Origin: Actinoplanes palleronii
GTDB lineage: Bacteria > Actinomycetota > Actinomycetes > Mycobacteriales > Micromonosporaceae
Assembly: GCF_016862315.1 (NCBI RefSeq)
Contig: NZ_BOMS01000014.1
Location: 186,001-250,000, forward strand
Reading direction: 5' to 3'
Length of the DNA stretch: 64,000 nucleotides
The notes under the pieces were generated by a model that saw only the letters and a program-made list of their open reading frames with translations, did no database searches and had not been told where the DNA came from. This document shows, piece after piece, positions 53,501 through 61,820 of the stretch (positions are counted from its first letter, which is position 1; each line of letters begins with the position of its first letter). The translations under genes and the position numbers were made by a program.

Positions 53501-53883
53501 ACCGGCACGGAGGGAGCACCCCGCCCATAGACCGGAGCCGCCCCACGCCGCGGATCCGGCGCACCCTCGTAGGGGACCGGCCGGTTCCACGACGGATCGT
53601 TCTGGGTCTCCCGGCGGCTGCCGCCGTACCTCGGAGGCTCTTCGCCCGAAGCGGCCGGAGGGCGGCCGAAACCTGGCGCCGGACCGCTCACCGGGACCGA
53701 GCTGACCGGTGCGGATCCACCGCGGGACGCCTCGTAGACCGGGGTGTGCACGGCCTTGCGCCGGCCCGGGTCGCCGGGGTAGCGCTGGCCGGGTACCGGT
53801 TCCCACTCCCAGGTGATCTCGTAGACCCAGGCGGGCTCGTCATCCCAGCCGTCCGCACCCGGACGGGAGCTCCAACCGTTCAT
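47506..53883 (-). CDS. Giant low-complexity protein with TPR-like and WG-repeat C-terminus
   Basis: A 2125-residue protein starting at ATG 53883. The first ~60 residues are Trp-rich and folded-looking ([19 protein letters not shown]). Residues ~60-1680 are disordered and dominated by repeats: Gln-Pro-Gly runs (53100-53340), PVSG units (51780-52160), a [12 protein letters not shown] unit (51540-51760), and four to five 12-residue [12 protein letters not shown] units with a 36-bp period (50080-50240). Residues ~1690-1890 form helical TPR-like repeats, and ~1915-2125 contain about five WG repeats ([30 protein letters not shown]). There is no signal peptide or transmembrane helix. WG repeats bind partners in other bacteria; a cytosolic scaffold is a reasonable inference. 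The function is unknown. Confidence 0.78.
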   Translation of the reverse strand: MNGWSSRPGADGWDDEPAWVYEITWEWEPVPGQRYPGDPGRRKAVHTPVYEASRGGSAPVSSVPVSGPAPGFGRPPAASGEEPPRYGGSRRETQNDPSWNRPVPYEGAPDPRRGAAPVYGRGAPSVPVTPGHARVPGSAAPVSPGQQPGYPAPGAARGPGQQQDGPRRGPGPQQPGFSQPGQPGFPQPGQPGFSQSGQTGQQQPGYPQPGQAGYPQPGQPGQPGQPGQPGQPGQQQPGYPQPGQSGQQQPGQFGQQQPGQQSGLPQRGAQQQPGQQSGLPQRGAQQGSQQPGSPQRGPENWGGQQEPRGPQQWERGDAPGHGPRPVSPAGRPDFGPGQQGGPIPPVRGGAQAPNGPRGPVSPAPGPERQQGTSQSRFGGPAGFAPGQGREQDSGFQVRRPAGEQPGGPVAPGAPGAPGVPWPTPEQAVPRPGTDPRVDPRADPRPMSPAAPTYGSARPVPPDAFPARPTRDGGRTPEAPFDLRPVPQDRNSPAPSRPAAQPTRMTPQQPAMPPAASYPATPGQPPVMPGRPGQPGQPGQPGQVPVNPGQGYGQPGQAPVAPVSGPVAPGGYGRDSSWAANQPVSGIAAAPVSGIASAPVSGIAAAPVSGMTSAPVSGVAGQVPGNAPVSGFAGYVPVNAPVSGFAGSVPGNAPVSGGAGSMPGNAPVSGLAGQIPGNAPVSGIAAAPVSGVSSAPVSGVAAPGSGTAGPGAMPASGFAGQGSAGPGVVPASGFAGQGSAPGAGFASQGSAGPGAVPASGFASQGSAPGAGFAGQGSAPSTSFTGQGSGFGGPGPDGGFRAADPRRAEQSGDVGAAQGYEHDSEERTRPLDLRRTGQPTRPAPARPVDPAAPAPGDEPTRPLDPRRADLGASGLHEQAYTPSFDPRRAGPAETAPREQVAGPAVPDERTHRRVDLGNQGPHGNLPPEDRTQAIDPRRAGSVVPPAAATAPVTGAPVSGPSFTPADAPARGPSFIPANAPVTGLPFAEAVEPVTGVPFAEASAPVTGAPGSAQPVAEPESGEGPRGLGWLLSMSGLGAETPVPDTSPLAVPETIVPEEIPVPPAGWFAQPVDEDDAEATEAEASEAQAGSGTADDSTTEPTPGSASTAETSAASASTAETPLGSANTAATAPGVTNVDAPAAVGPATGATTVVADIEAAAVAAAAASLPAAEAPAGWTTGESHSHARMDDDQELLTGIDQQALDTGIADDARDGAAEPRPGRHEQGTLGEQAGRHEQGTLGEQAGRHEQGTLGKQAGRHEQDTLGERAGRHERAAEFSGAAGGDSELGASPAADEPAGARADLGRIAPVSGAALPVGFVADETLPVAAVAGWENPASTAVAGWAEQASSTVSGRDDSATGAMPSADVDGEHVVTVSIDRSLVAGDDLEADTDHEVVAAAEHGGSAADRTADTAGHAAPAVAESAADEATAAPGTEGWKLAAGDEFASPTVAMPLIVARAAATAEAGATPISGTITEAGATAEAGATAWTDTAEAVGDGLAQAGPAGEGVRDGGVSAGAVSAGAGPASGDADDTSAPGSTTAHHHSETVPVRTLTDDTAAETSAAVPTIVDATVAGGTDSASASIDDDATTAGTGHEAAEIAVAAPAAPIVTPGHPATAEAAQTATEPAPERADVRTEKIEAAPGHADIRTGKAEAVAGHADTRAGKADVRTGKILEGEADAAPIRQRRDQHAPADRRRADPEEILAAYPWMFDPQTLREQVADPDRLGDLADRLSDRLEFAERDNVRAGLLSLRAVVSRVLGELDDALADGREALRHAEASGEARTVSVAQTRLAHVLQWRTEFDEADRLYAQADTPELPARTRAEIREMAGRSAFEQGRFLEAVNHFERALDLCQNRDPELVERIELALDVISRRSGEGWGPYPRSRDEVLGLPAAPTPLTDDGTGLWGYAAAVEPRYAQAQPFAEGVAWVRRPESPAWELIDPSGTVLIGADSGYLAADRFAEGLAWVTRDAEGGWSAIDRANRLVVPGGFEDVRPFRRGLALFRRAGGWGAVDRHGRIVVQPKYRQFATVLSAGGPIDGFSDEGLAVVEAEAGAGVVDRTGQPVVPPVHKAVVLHPSAFLIADEAGRWGALDRQGEPLVETRYVERADAIEQVELLRPEVRPVL

Positions 53884-54020
53884 CGGGTATCCCGACCCGG
53901 CGATTGGCAACGCTCCGTCACGGCGAACTCCAACGTGTCAAAAATCGAGCCGTGGCCGGCCGGGGACCCGGGTACAGTCGCCCGGCTCCACTGCGGGGGT
54001 GTGGAAAGGAGATTAGCGGC

Positions 54021-54881
54021 GTGGTCGGGAAGGACGCCAGCGTGCTCACGATCTCAACGGTCGGTCCGTTACGAGGCTCGGTCACTACTTTCGGTGCACT
54101 GGTCGGGTCGGGTTTCCGTCGCTACACGACCTATCGTCAGGCCACCATAGCCGGAACGTTCACCAACATAGTCTTCGGCTACCTGCGCTGCTATGTGCTG
54201 CTCGCGGTGGCTGCGGGCACCGTCGGCGGCCGTCCCGGCGGGTACGCCCCGGACCAGCTCGTCACCTATGTCTGGTTGGGTCAGGGGCTACTGAGTGTGG
54301 TGATGCTGTGGGGCTGGGCGGAGCTCGCCGAACGCATCCGTACCGGTGACGTCGCTGCCGATCTGTTACGTCCGGTGGCCCCGTTGACCGCTTACCTGGC
54401 CGCTGACCTGGGTCGCGCGGCACACGGGATGCTCACCCGGTTCATCCCGCCGGTGGTGGTCGGTGCGCTGTGCTTCCCGATGCGGATGCCGACCCGCTGG
54501 CAGACGGTCCCGCTGTTCCTGGTGTCGGTGCTGATCGCGGTGGTGGTCAGTTTCGGCTGCCGGTACCTGGTCAACGCGACCGCGTACTGGCTGCAGGACG
54601 CCCGCGGGCCGATCCTGCTCTGGACGCTCGGCGCCGGGGTGCTGGGTGGGCTCTACTTCCCGCTGCGCCTGCTGCCGGAGTCGGTGGCGGTCACGTTGTG
54701 GCTGGCCACGCCGCTGCCGAGCATCCTGCAGACGCCGCTGGACGTGGCCGCCGAGCGGGACGGCCCGGCGCTGCAGCTGGGCCTGGTCGCGCTGCAGCTG
54801 TTCTGGGCGGTGGTGCTGCTGGTGCTGGCCGCCGTGGTGCAGAAAAGGGCCGAGCGCCGCCTGGTGGTCCAGGGTGGGTGA
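54021..54881 (+). CDS. ABC-2 type transporter permease (first)
   Basis: A 286-residue protein with about six transmembrane helices, of the type of COG4587 permeases (a YTTYRQATIAGTFTNIVFGY opening). It forms an exporter with the permease and ATPase that follow. The GTG at 54021 is preferred, with GGAG about 10 nt upstream. The next gene begins inside its last codons (8-nt overlap), so all three are translationally linked. The substrate is unknown; similar trios export drugs, lipids or polymers. Confidence 0.85.
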   Translation: MVGKDASVLTISTVGPLRGSVTTFGALVGSGFRRYTTYRQATIAGTFTNIVFGYLRCYVLLAVAAGTVGGRPGGYAPDQLVTYVWLGQGLLSVVMLWGWAELAERIRTGDVAADLLRPVAPLTAYLAADLGRAAHGMLTRFIPPVVVGALCFPMRMPTRWQTVPLFLVSVLIAVVVSFGCRYLVNATAYWLQDARGPILLWTLGAGVLGGLYFPLRLLPESVAVTLWLATPLPSILQTPLDVAAERDGPALQLGLVALQLFWAVVLLVLAAVVQKRAERRLVVQGG

Positions 54882-55674
54882 ACTGCGGGCCTATGCCGCG
54901 CTGGCCGGCGCCCAGGCGCGTTCGGTCTTCTCCTACCGGGCCTCGTTCCTGATCGAGTTGTTCAGCAACGTCGGTGCCACGGTCTTCGACGTGCTCTCCG
55001 TGCTGGTGCTCTTCCGGGCCACCGACCGGGTGGGCGGTTTCACCCTGCCCGAGGCGCTGCTGATGACGAGCATCACGTCGGCCGGGTTCGCGCTCGCCGA
55101 CTTCACGGTCGGCAACGTCGACCGGCTGAAGGTCTACGTCCGGGCCGGGACGCTCGACGCGGTGCTGGTCCGGCCGCTCGGCGCGCTGCCCCAGCTGCTG
55201 CTCATGGACCTGCCGATCCGCAAGCTGCTGCGGGTGGTGTTCGGCTTCGGCGTGCTGGCCGTGGCGCTGCGGATGAACCACATCGACTGGACACCGGCCC
55301 GGGTGTTGTTGATCACGGTCGCGCCGATCGCCGCCGCGGTGTTCCTCAGCTCGATCTTCGTGCTGAGCGCCAGCCTGGCGTTCTGGTGGGTGGACTCCGG
55401 CGAGCTCGGCAGCGCCTTCACGTACGGCGGCCGGGACTTCACGTCGTACCCGATCACGGTGTACGGCCCGCTCTTCCGCGGCTTGTTCGCGTACGCGCTG
55501 GGTTTCGCGTTCGTCTCCTACCAGCCGGCGTTGGCGCTGCTCGGCCGCCCGGACCCGCTCGGTCTGCCGGCCTGGGCCGGCTTCGCCGCCCCGTTCGTCG
55601 CCTGCGCCGCCGCGGTGGTCGCGGCGGTCGTCTGGCGCACCGGGATCCGCCACTACCGGAGCACAGGATCATGA
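54874..55674 (+). CDS. ABC-2 type transporter permease (second)
   Basis: A 266-residue protein with about six transmembrane helices, similar to COG3694 permeases. It opens with YAALAGAQARSVFSYRASF and ends with a short basic tail. The GTG at 54874 overlaps the stop of the first permease gene, and its own stop overlaps the ATPase ATG (ATGA). It is likely one half of a heterodimeric channel. No substrate-specific feature is visible. Confidence 0.85.
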   Translation: MGELRAYAALAGAQARSVFSYRASFLIELFSNVGATVFDVLSVLVLFRATDRVGGFTLPEALLMTSITSAGFALADFTVGNVDRLKVYVRAGTLDAVLVRPLGALPQLLLMDLPIRKLLRVVFGFGVLAVALRMNHIDWTPARVLLITVAPIAAAVFLSSIFVLSASLAFWWVDSGELGSAFTYGGRDFTSYPITVYGPLFRGLFAYALGFAFVSYQPALALLGRPDPLGLPAWAGFAAPFVACAAAVVAAVVWRTGIRHYRSTGS

Positions 55675-56630
55675 TTCGTACGAATGAACTGCGCAAGGAC
55701 TTCACCGTACGGGTCAAGAGCGGCCGGTTCCGGCGCGAGAAACGTGTGGTCGAAGCGGTCGCCGGGGTGACCCTGAGCATCGAGCCGGGGGAGATGGTCG
55801 GCTACATCGGCCCGAACGGCGCCGGCAAGTCCACCACCCTGAAGATGCTGACCGGCGTGCTCACCCCGTCCGGCGGTGACGTCGAGGTGTGCGGCCTGCG
55901 CCCGGTCCCGCAGCGTACGAAGCTGGCCCTGAACATCGGTGTGGTCTTCGGCCAGCGCTCCCAGCTCTGGTGGGACCTGCCGCTGCACGAGTCGTTCGCC
56001 CTGCTCCGGCACATCTACCGGGTGCCCGCCGCGGAGCACGCCGCCCGGCTGCGCCGTTGCCGGGACCTGCTCGACCTGGACGACTTCCTGGACATCCCGG
56101 TGCGGCAGCTCTCCCTGGGCCAGCGGATGCGCGGCGAGCTGACCGCGGCCCTGCTGCACGGTCCCCGGGTGCTGTTCCTGGACGAGCCGACGATCGGCCT
56201 GGACGTGGTCAGCAAGCAGGCGGTCCGCTCGTTCCTGGCCGAGCTGGGCGCGACCGGTGACGTGACCCTGGTGCTGACCACGCACGACCTGGCCGACATC
56301 GAGCGGCTCTGCGAACGCCTCGTGGTGATCGACCACGGCCGGGTGGTGCACGACGGGACGATCGACGCGCTGCACACCCGGTACGGCTCCCGCCGCAGCC
56401 TGGTCGCCGACCTGGCGGATCCGCTGCCGGACGGCTTCGTGCTGCCGGGCGCGACCCTCGTCGGTGTCGAGGCGGACCGGCACCGGGTGACGTTCGCGCT
56501 GGACGGGGTGACCGCCGGGGTCGCGGTGGCCGGGCTGGTCGCGGCGGTGTCGATCCGGGACCTGTCGGTGGTCGAGCCGGACATCGAGGACGTGGTGGCC
56601 CGGCTCTACGCGTCTACCGATGCTCCATGA
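55671..56630 (+). CDS. ABC transporter ATP-binding protein
   Basis: A 319-residue ATPase of the COG4586/DrrA group that drives the two ABC-2 permeases upstream. Walker A is GPNGAGKST (about residue 45), the signature is LSLGQRMRGEL, Walker B is VLFLDEPTIGLD, and the switch His lies in LTTHDL. The C-terminal ~75 residues are an accessory beta domain usual in this group. Its last 17 bp overlap the 3' end of the XRE-cupin gene on the other strand. Confidence 0.93.
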   Translation: MIRTNELRKDFTVRVKSGRFRREKRVVEAVAGVTLSIEPGEMVGYIGPNGAGKSTTLKMLTGVLTPSGGDVEVCGLRPVPQRTKLALNIGVVFGQRSQLWWDLPLHESFALLRHIYRVPAAEHAARLRRCRDLLDLDDFLDIPVRQLSLGQRMRGELTAALLHGPRVLFLDEPTIGLDVVSKQAVRSFLAELGATGDVTLVLTTHDLADIERLCERLVVIDHGRVVHDGTIDALHTRYGSRRSLVADLADPLPDGFVLPGATLVGVEADRHRVTFALDGVTAGVAVAGLVAAVSIRDLSVVEPDIEDVVARLYASTDAP

Positions 56631-57171
56631 CCAGGACCGCCCAGGACGGCTCGAGGGCCTCGTAACGGTGCGGGACGTCGCCGGGGAACGTCACGTAGTC
56701 GCCCGGACCGACCTCGATCGGCTCGTCGACCGGCCCGGTCCGGATCCGGCCGGCGCCCACCACGATGTGTTCCACGCTGCCCGGGATGTGCGCCGCCGCC
56801 TCCCGGGCCTCGCCCGGTTCCAGCTCCATCAGGTAGAGGTCCCGGCGTACGTGCGGTGACCCGGTGGCGAGCAGGGTGGCCACGAAGTCGGCCCGGTCGG
56901 CGCGCAGCCGGGTGGCGCCCTCACCGGAGCGGATCACCCGGACCCGGGTCGGCTCCGGCTCGACCAGCCGGCTGAACGGCACGCCGAGCGCCACGCCGAG
57001 CGCCCACAGGGTCTCGATGCTGGGGTTCCCGTTGCCCGCTTCGAGCTGCGACAACGTGGATTTGGCCAGGCCCGCGCGGCGGGCCAGCTCGGCCAGGGAG
57101 ATCCCGGCGCGGTCCCGTTCGCGGCGCAGGGCGGCGGCGATGGCGGCGAGCGGCGGCGCCGGCTGATCCAT
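56614..57171 (-). CDS. XRE-family regulator with C-terminal cupin
   Basis: A 185-residue transcription regulator. The N-terminal helix-turn-helix (about 10-65) includes ISLAELARRAGLAKSTLSQL, and a small cupin barrel (about 110-180) includes GPGDYVTFPGDVPHRYEAL, which may sense a small ligand. The ATG at 57171 has GGAG 9 nt upstream; the ATG at 57184-57186 lacks a binding site. It is divergent from azlCD, with inverted repeats between, so it likely controls both itself and the transporter, perhaps in response to an amino acid. Confidence 0.88.
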   Translation of the reverse strand: MDQPAPPLAAIAAALRRERDRAGISLAELARRAGLAKSTLSQLEAGNGNPSIETLWALGVALGVPFSRLVEPEPTRVRVIRSGEGATRLRADRADFVATLLATGSPHVRRDLYLMELEPGEAREAAAHIPGSVEHIVVGAGRIRTGPVDEPIEVGPGDYVTFPGDVPHRYEALEPSWAVLVMEHR

Positions 57172-57195
57172 GGGCGTTCGCTCCATCGGTCGGGT

Positions 57196-57240
57196 CGTTC
57201 GGTTTGACGAACGCTGCGGGTTCGTTCAGCATAACGAACC
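57196..57240. promoter_or_regulatory. Operator cluster between the XRE-cupin gene and azlCD
   Basis: Inverted repeats built from one half-site fill the divergent gap. CGTTCG-N6-CGAACG occupies 57196-57213, and GGTTCGTT-N6-AACGAACC occupies 57219-57240, ending right at the azlC ATG. A third pairing, ACGAAC-N7-GTTCGT, bridges them. They are the likely binding sites of the adjacent regulator, and the placement suggests that azlC mRNA is leaderless or very short-leadered. Confidence 0.75.
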
Positions 57241-57963
57241 ATGAGCCCGGTAAATCGAACGCAAGCCCGTCCGCGTGACGTCGCCGCGCTGGCCGCCGCG
57301 ACGCTCGCGGTGGGCGCTTCGTTCGGCGCCATCACCATCGCGTACGGCCTGCCCGCCTGGCTGCCCACGCTGATGTCGGTGGTGGTCTTCGCCGGTGGAG
57401 CGCAGTTCCTGGCGGTCGGCCTGTTCGCGGCCGGCAACCCGATCGCCGCGGTCCTCGCCGGTCTGCTGCTCAACGCCCGGCACCTGCCGTTCGGTCTGGC
57501 GGTCGCGGACACCCTCGGCCCGCGCTGGCGGGACCGGCTGATCGGCAGTCATCTGATGACCGACGAGGTGGTGGCGTTCACCCTCGCCGAGACGGACCCG
57601 GCTGCCCGGCGCCGGACGTACTGGCTGGTCGCGGTGTCGCTGCTGGTCGCCTGGAACGTCGGCACGGTGCTCGGCGTGCTGCTCGGCGGCGCCACCGGCG
57701 ACCCGGACGCCCTGGGCCTCGACGCGGCGTTCCCGGCCGGGCTGATCGCGCTGATCCTGCCGTCGCTGCGGGACCGGGACACCCGCCTGGTGGCGCTCTC
57801 CGGCGCGGCGATCGCGGTGCTGCTGACCCCGGTCCTGCCAGCCGGGCTGCCGGTGCTGGCCGCGCTGCTCGGCCTGCTGGTCCTGTTCCGCCCCACCCGC
57901 CGCGCCGGCGGTGGCCGGCCGCCCGTGCGAGCGAGCGGAGACCCCGAGGAGAAGACATGCTGA
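57241..57963 (+). CDS. azlC: AzlC-family branched-chain amino acid exporter subunit
   Basis: A 240-residue membrane protein of the AzlC family, the large subunit of the AzlCD/BrnFE-type exporter for branched-chain amino acids and some analogues. It has about seven hydrophobic helices and the family pattern FAGGAQFLAVGLF, then LNARHLPFGLAVAD. The ATG directly follows the inverted repeat at 57219-57240, leaving no room for a ribosome binding site, so a leaderless transcript is likely. It overlaps azlD by 7 bp. Confidence 0.9.
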   Translation: MSPVNRTQARPRDVAALAAATLAVGASFGAITIAYGLPAWLPTLMSVVVFAGGAQFLAVGLFAAGNPIAAVLAGLLLNARHLPFGLAVADTLGPRWRDRLIGSHLMTDEVVAFTLAETDPAARRRTYWLVAVSLLVAWNVGTVLGVLLGGATGDPDALGLDAAFPAGLIALILPSLRDRDTRLVALSGAAIAVLLTPVLPAGLPVLAALLGLLVLFRPTRRAGGGRPPVRASGDPEEKTC

Positions 57964-58265
57964 TCGTCGCCGTGATCGCGCTCGGCGTGGGCACCTACGC
58001 GATGCGGCTGAGCGGTGTCCTGCTGCGCGATCGCCTGGAACTCTCCCCGGCCGTCCAGCGCCTGCTCCCGATGGCCGCGGCGGCCCTGCTGGCGGCCCTG
58101 GCCGGCACCGCCGCGCTGACGGCCGGCGCCGAGTTCGCCGGGGTGGCCCGCCCGGCCGGGGTGGCCTTCGGGGCGCTGCTGGCCTGGCGCAAGGTCCCGT
58201 TCGTGCTGGTCGTCGTCGGCGCGGCGGTGGTCGCCGCCCTGCTGCGCCTGGCGGGGCTGCCCTGA
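57957..58265 (+). CDS. azlD: AzlD-family small transporter subunit
   Basis: A 102-residue membrane protein with about four helices and the AzlD opening GVGTYAMRLSGV. It is the small partner of AzlC. The ATG at 57957 has GAGGAGAAG upstream and lies inside the end of azlC. A terminator follows within 40 bp. Confidence 0.9.
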   Translation: MLIVAVIALGVGTYAMRLSGVLLRDRLELSPAVQRLLPMAAAALLAALAGTAALTAGAEFAGVARPAGVAFGALLAWRKVPFVLVVVGAAVVAALLRLAGLP

Positions 58266-58298
58266 AGGTCCGGGCAGCGTCCGGATCCCGGGCAGCAC

Positions 58299-58330
58299 GA
58301 AGCCCCGGCGCGGAACCGCACCGGGGCTTC
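58299..58330. terminator. Bidirectional terminator between azlD and the DUF3043 gene
   Basis: GAAGCCCCGG at 58299-58308 pairs with CCGGGGCTTC at 58321-58330, with an inner GCGG/CCGC extension. It sits between convergent ends. Confidence 0.85.
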
Positions 58331-58341
58331 GGGGAAAGACG

Positions 58342-58962
58342 TCAGATCTTGGCGCCGAGCTCGACCTTCGGTTTCGGCACCCGCATCCGGCGGAAGGTCA
58401 GGCCGCGCATGATGCCGTACAGGTAGAGCGAACCGAGCCGCTGCTGACTGTTCGGGATGCGCGCCTTGACGGTCTTCTTGATCCGGCGGGCGATGAAGAT
58501 GCTGTCCACCACGACGGCGAGCGCGAGCAGCGCCCACAGCACGTTGCTGGCCAGGACCACGACCTCGTTCCGGACGATCGAGCCGATCATCACGATCACC
58601 GCGCCGGCGATGAAGAACGAACCGACGGTACGGCGGGAGTCGACGAGGTCACGGACCAGCGAGCGCTCCGGGCCGCGGTCCCGGGCGAGGAGGTATTTCT
58701 CCTCGCCGTTGCGCATGCCCTCGGAGGCCTCCGAGCGCTCCTGGCGTTGCCGCTCGCGGAGCTGCTTCATCGCCTCCTTGCGGTTGGCGGGAGCGGCCTC
58801 CTGCGTCCGGCGACCCTGCTGCGTCCGCTTCGGCGTGACCACACCCAGCTCTTTCTTGCTGGGTGTGTAGCTTTTCCGGCGTGCGGCAGAGTCCTCCTCG
58901 GTTACCGAGGTGGTGGCGTCTTCGACGAGGTCGACTGGCTTGCGACGAAACAGCGGGGACAC
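58342..58962 (-). CDS. DUF3043 family membrane protein
   Basis: A 206-residue protein. The first ~100 residues are highly charged and probably disordered or helical (KEAMKQLRERQRQERSE), followed by two transmembrane helices (about 115-160) and a basic C-terminal segment. It fits DUF3043, a family of actinobacterial proteins of unknown function (Rv2206-like). The GTG at 58962 gives the typical SPLFRRKPVD opening. A hairpin at 58979 separates it from murA, which lies upstream on the same strand. Confidence 0.88.
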   Translation of the reverse strand: MSPLFRRKPVDLVEDATTSVTEEDSAARRKSYTPSKKELGVVTPKRTQQGRRTQEAAPANRKEAMKQLRERQRQERSEASEGMRNGEEKYLLARDRGPERSLVRDLVDSRRTVGSFFIAGAVIVMIGSIVRNEVVVLASNVLWALLALAVVVDSIFIARRIKKTVKARIPNSQQRLGSLYLYGIMRGLTFRRMRVPKPKVELGAKI

Positions 58963-58978
58963 GAGACGAGCGTAGCCA

Positions 58979-59009
58979 AACGGCGCGGTGTGCCACACAC
59001 CGCGCCGTT
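58979..59009 (-). terminator. Terminator of murA
   Basis: AACGGCGCGGTGTG and CACACCGCGCCGTT make a perfect 14-bp stem around a CCA loop, 28 bp past the murA stop and just before the DUF3043 start. Confidence 0.85.
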
Positions 59010-59036
59010 GATCGAGATGAAATTGCAGCTGGAAGG

Positions 59037-60392
59037 CTACGGCCGCTCGACGTGAGCGCCGAGCGCGGCCAGCTTGGCCTCGAAGTCCTCGTAGCCCCGC
59101 TTGATCAGGTTGACGCCGTACACCCGGGAGGTGCCCTCGGCGGCCAGCGCGGCGATCAGGTGCGCGAAACCGGCCCGCAGGTCCGGGATGACCAGGTCGG
59201 CGGCGTGCAGCTTGGACGGGCCGGCGATCACCGCGGAGTGCATGAAGTTGCGGCGGCCGAACCGGCACGGGGTGCCGCCGAGGCAGTCCCGGTAGACCTG
59301 GATGGTCGCGCCCATCGAGTTGAGCGCCTCGGTGTAGCCGAGCCGCTGCTCGTACACGGTCTCGTGCACGATCGAGATGCCGCGCGCCTGGGTCAGGGCG
59401 ACGACCAGGGGCTGCTGCCAGTCGGTCATGAAGCCCGGGTGCACGTCGGTCTCCAGGGCCACGGCCTTGAGCTCGGTGCCCGGGTGCCAGAACTTGATGC
59501 CGCCCTCGGAGCCGGTCACACCCGGCCGGGACACCCGGTCGTCGGTGATCTTCAGCTCGCCGCCGATGTTCCGGTAGACGTTCAGGAACGTCATCATGTC
59601 GGCCTGCCGTGCGCCGAGCACCTCGATCTCGCCGCGGGTGGCGAGCGCGGCGGCGGCCCAGCTGGCGGCCTCGATCCGGTCCGGGATCGGCTTGTGCTCG
59701 TAGCCGTACAGCTTCGGCACGCCCTGGATCTCGATCATCCGGTCGGTGTGCACCGTGATGATCGCGCCCATCTTCTGCAGGATGCAGATCAGGTCGATGA
59801 TCTCCGGCTCGATCGCGGCGTTGCGCAGCTCGGTGACGCCCTCGGCGCGGACCGCGGTGAGCAGCACTTGCTCGGTCGCGCCGACGCTCGGGTACGGCAG
59901 CTCCAGCTTCGCGCCGTGCAGCCCGTTCGGGGCACTCAGGTGCATGCCCTCGGGGGTCTTGTCGACGACCGCGCCGAACTCGCGCAGCGCCCTGATGTGG
60001 AAGTCGATCGGGCGCGGGCCGATGTGGCAGCCGCCCAGATCCGGGATGAACGCGTGGCCGAGCCGGTGCAGCAGCGGGCCGCAGAGCAGGATCGGGATCC
60101 GGCTCGAGCCGGCGTGCACGTTGATCTCGTCGGTGCTGGCGGACTCCACGCTGGTGGGGTCCATCACCAGCTCGCCGTCCTCGACGCCGTCGCTGACCTT
60201 GACGCCGTGCAGTTCGAGCAGGCCACGAACGACCTCGACGTCACGGATCCGAGGTACGTCGAAGAGCCGGCTCGGTGACTCGCCCAGCAGGGCGGCGACC
60301 ATCGCCTTGGAGACCAGATTCTTGGCGCCACGGACCCGGATCTGACCCTGCAGTGGCGTACCGCCATGCACGATCAAGACGTCGTCGGTCAA
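59037..60392 (-). CDS. murA: UDP-N-acetylglucosamine 1-carboxyvinyltransferase
   Basis: A 451-residue enzyme that adds enolpyruvate to UDP-GlcNAc, the first committed step of peptidoglycan synthesis and the target of fosfomycin. The Lys-Asn pair lies in RGAKNLVSKAM and the active-site loop keeps Cys in GGCHIGPRPIDFH, so it should be fosfomycin sensitive, unlike the Asp form of mycobacteria. The length of ~450 matches the longer Streptomyces-type MurA. The start is TTG 60392, chosen because GGAGG is 5 nt upstream and no ATG/GTG fits. It lies 201 bp downstream of nadA on the same strand. Confidence 0.93.
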   Translation of the reverse strand: MTDDVLIVHGGTPLQGQIRVRGAKNLVSKAMVAALLGESPSRLFDVPRIRDVEVVRGLLELHGVKVSDGVEDGELVMDPTSVESASTDEINVHAGSSRIPILLCGPLLHRLGHAFIPDLGGCHIGPRPIDFHIRALREFGAVVDKTPEGMHLSAPNGLHGAKLELPYPSVGATEQVLLTAVRAEGVTELRNAAIEPEIIDLICILQKMGAIITVHTDRMIEIQGVPKLYGYEHKPIPDRIEAASWAAAALATRGEIEVLGARQADMMTFLNVYRNIGGELKITDDRVSRPGVTGSEGGIKFWHPGTELKAVALETDVHPGFMTDWQQPLVVALTQARGISIVHETVYEQRLGYTEALNSMGATIQVYRDCLGGTPCRFGRRNFMHSAVIAGPSKLHAADLVIPDLRAGFAHLIAALAAEGTSRVYGVNLIKRGYEDFEAKLAALGAHVERP

Positions 60393-60532
60393 CGTAACCT
60401 CCAGCCGGTGGGCGCATGGACGCCCGGTGATCGAGGGGGCAGTGATTTCGGGTGGGGGTACCCGATCCTGCAACCGGGGAAGCATAGCGCTGAGTGACAA
60501 CTCCGCCAGTCGTAGCGCGGCCGGAAAACCGA

Positions 60533-60574
60533 GTAGCCGGGCAATCACCCTGCAGGGTGAAATCTCCCGGCTAC
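60533..60574 (-). terminator. Nested hairpin after nadA
   Basis: GTAGCCGGG (60533-60541) pairs with CCCGGCTAC (60566-60574), enclosing an inner palindrome CACCCTGCAGGGTG (60546-60559). It begins 20 bp past the nadA stop and is the likely nadA terminator, leaving about 140 bp for the murA promoter. Confidence 0.7.
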
Positions 60575-60593
60575 GCAGCGTTACGAAAATGGG

Positions 60594-61772
60594 TTACGGC
60601 AGGGCGAGCATCTGGTCCAGCGCGATGCGGGCCGCCCGTGCGGTCTCCTCGTCGACGGTGATCACGTTCGGCACCCGGCCGGCGACCAGCTCCTCCAGGG
60701 TCCACACCAGGTGGGGGAGGTCGATCCGGTTCATCGTCGAGCAGTAACAGACCGTCCGGTCGAGGAAGGTGACCTGCTTGTCCGGGTGGGCCAGGGCCAA
60801 CCGGCGCACCAGGTTGAGCTCGGTGCCGATCGCCCACGACGAACCGGCGGGCGCGGCGTCCAGGGCCTTGATGATGTACTCCGTCGAGCCGACGTAATCG
60901 GCCGCGCGGACCACCTCGTGCCGGCACTCCGGGTGGACCAGCACGTTCACCCCGGGGACCCGCTCGCGGACGTCCCGGACGCTGTCGATGGTGAACCGGC
61001 CGTGCACCGAGCAGTGGCCGCGCCAGAGGATCATCTTGGCGTTGCGCAGCTGCTCGTCGGTGAGGCCGCCCTGCGGCTTGTGCGGGTCGTAGAGGACGCA
61101 GTCGTCCAGGTCGAAGCCCATCTCCAGGACCGCGGTGTTGCGGCCCAGGTGCTGGTCGGGCAGGAAGAACACCTTGCTGCCCTGCTCGAACGACCAGTCC
61201 AGGGCCCGCTTGGCGTTCGACGAGGTGCAGACCACGCCGGAGTTGCGCCCGACGAAGCCCTTGATGTCGGCGGACGAGTTCATGTACGTCACCGGGACGA
61301 CGTCGCCGGCGATGCCGAGGTCCTGGAAGTGCTCCCAGGCCGTCTCCACCTGACCCAGCACCGCCATGTCGGCCATCGAGCAGCCGGCCGCCAGGTCGGG
61401 CAGGATGACCCGCTGCTCCGGCTTGGTCAGGATGTCGGCGCTCTCGGCCATGAAGTGCACGCCGCAGAACACGATGAACTCGGCGTCCGGCCGGGCCGCG
61501 GCCTGCTGGGCCAGCTTGAACGAGTCGCCGGTCACGTCGGCGAACCGGATCACCTCGTCGCGCTGGTAGTGGTGCCCCAGCACGAACACCCGGTCGCCGA
61601 GCGTCGCCTTCGCCGCGGTGGCCCGGGCCACCAGGTCCGGGTCGCTCGGCGCGGGCAGATCGCCGGGGCAGTCCACACCCCGCTCGCTCGCGGGGTCGCT
61701 GCCCTTGCCGAGAAGTAGCAGCGCGACAGGGGTGTTTCCAGGTTCGGTCCAGGTCGCCGTCACGAGAATCAT
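60594..61772 (-). CDS. nadA: Quinolinate synthase
   Basis: A 392-residue iron-sulfur enzyme that condenses iminoaspartate and DHAP into quinolinate for NAD synthesis. The cluster Cys residues are visible in FCGVHFMAE, VVCTSSNAKRA and HPECRHEV, and a CYCST motif lies near the end. The substrate motif HHYQRDEV near residue 68 is typical of the longer actinobacterial form. NadB and NadC are not next to it, which is unusual since the three are often clustered. It is divergent from the glycerate kinase gene with only about 48 bp between. Confidence 0.94.
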   Translation of the reverse strand: MILVTATWTEPGNTPVALLLLGKGSDPASERGVDCPGDLPAPSDPDLVARATAAKATLGDRVFVLGHHYQRDEVIRFADVTGDSFKLAQQAAARPDAEFIVFCGVHFMAESADILTKPEQRVILPDLAAGCSMADMAVLGQVETAWEHFQDLGIAGDVVPVTYMNSSADIKGFVGRNSGVVCTSSNAKRALDWSFEQGSKVFFLPDQHLGRNTAVLEMGFDLDDCVLYDPHKPQGGLTDEQLRNAKMILWRGHCSVHGRFTIDSVRDVRERVPGVNVLVHPECRHEVVRAADYVGSTEYIIKALDAAPAGSSWAIGTELNLVRRLALAHPDKQVTFLDRTVCYCSTMNRIDLPHLVWTLEELVAGRVPNVITVDEETARAARIALDQMLALP

Positions 61773-61820
61773 CGTTGCACAGGGGCTGAGAAGGCGGCTG
61801 TGTGCTGCCACACTCCTGGG

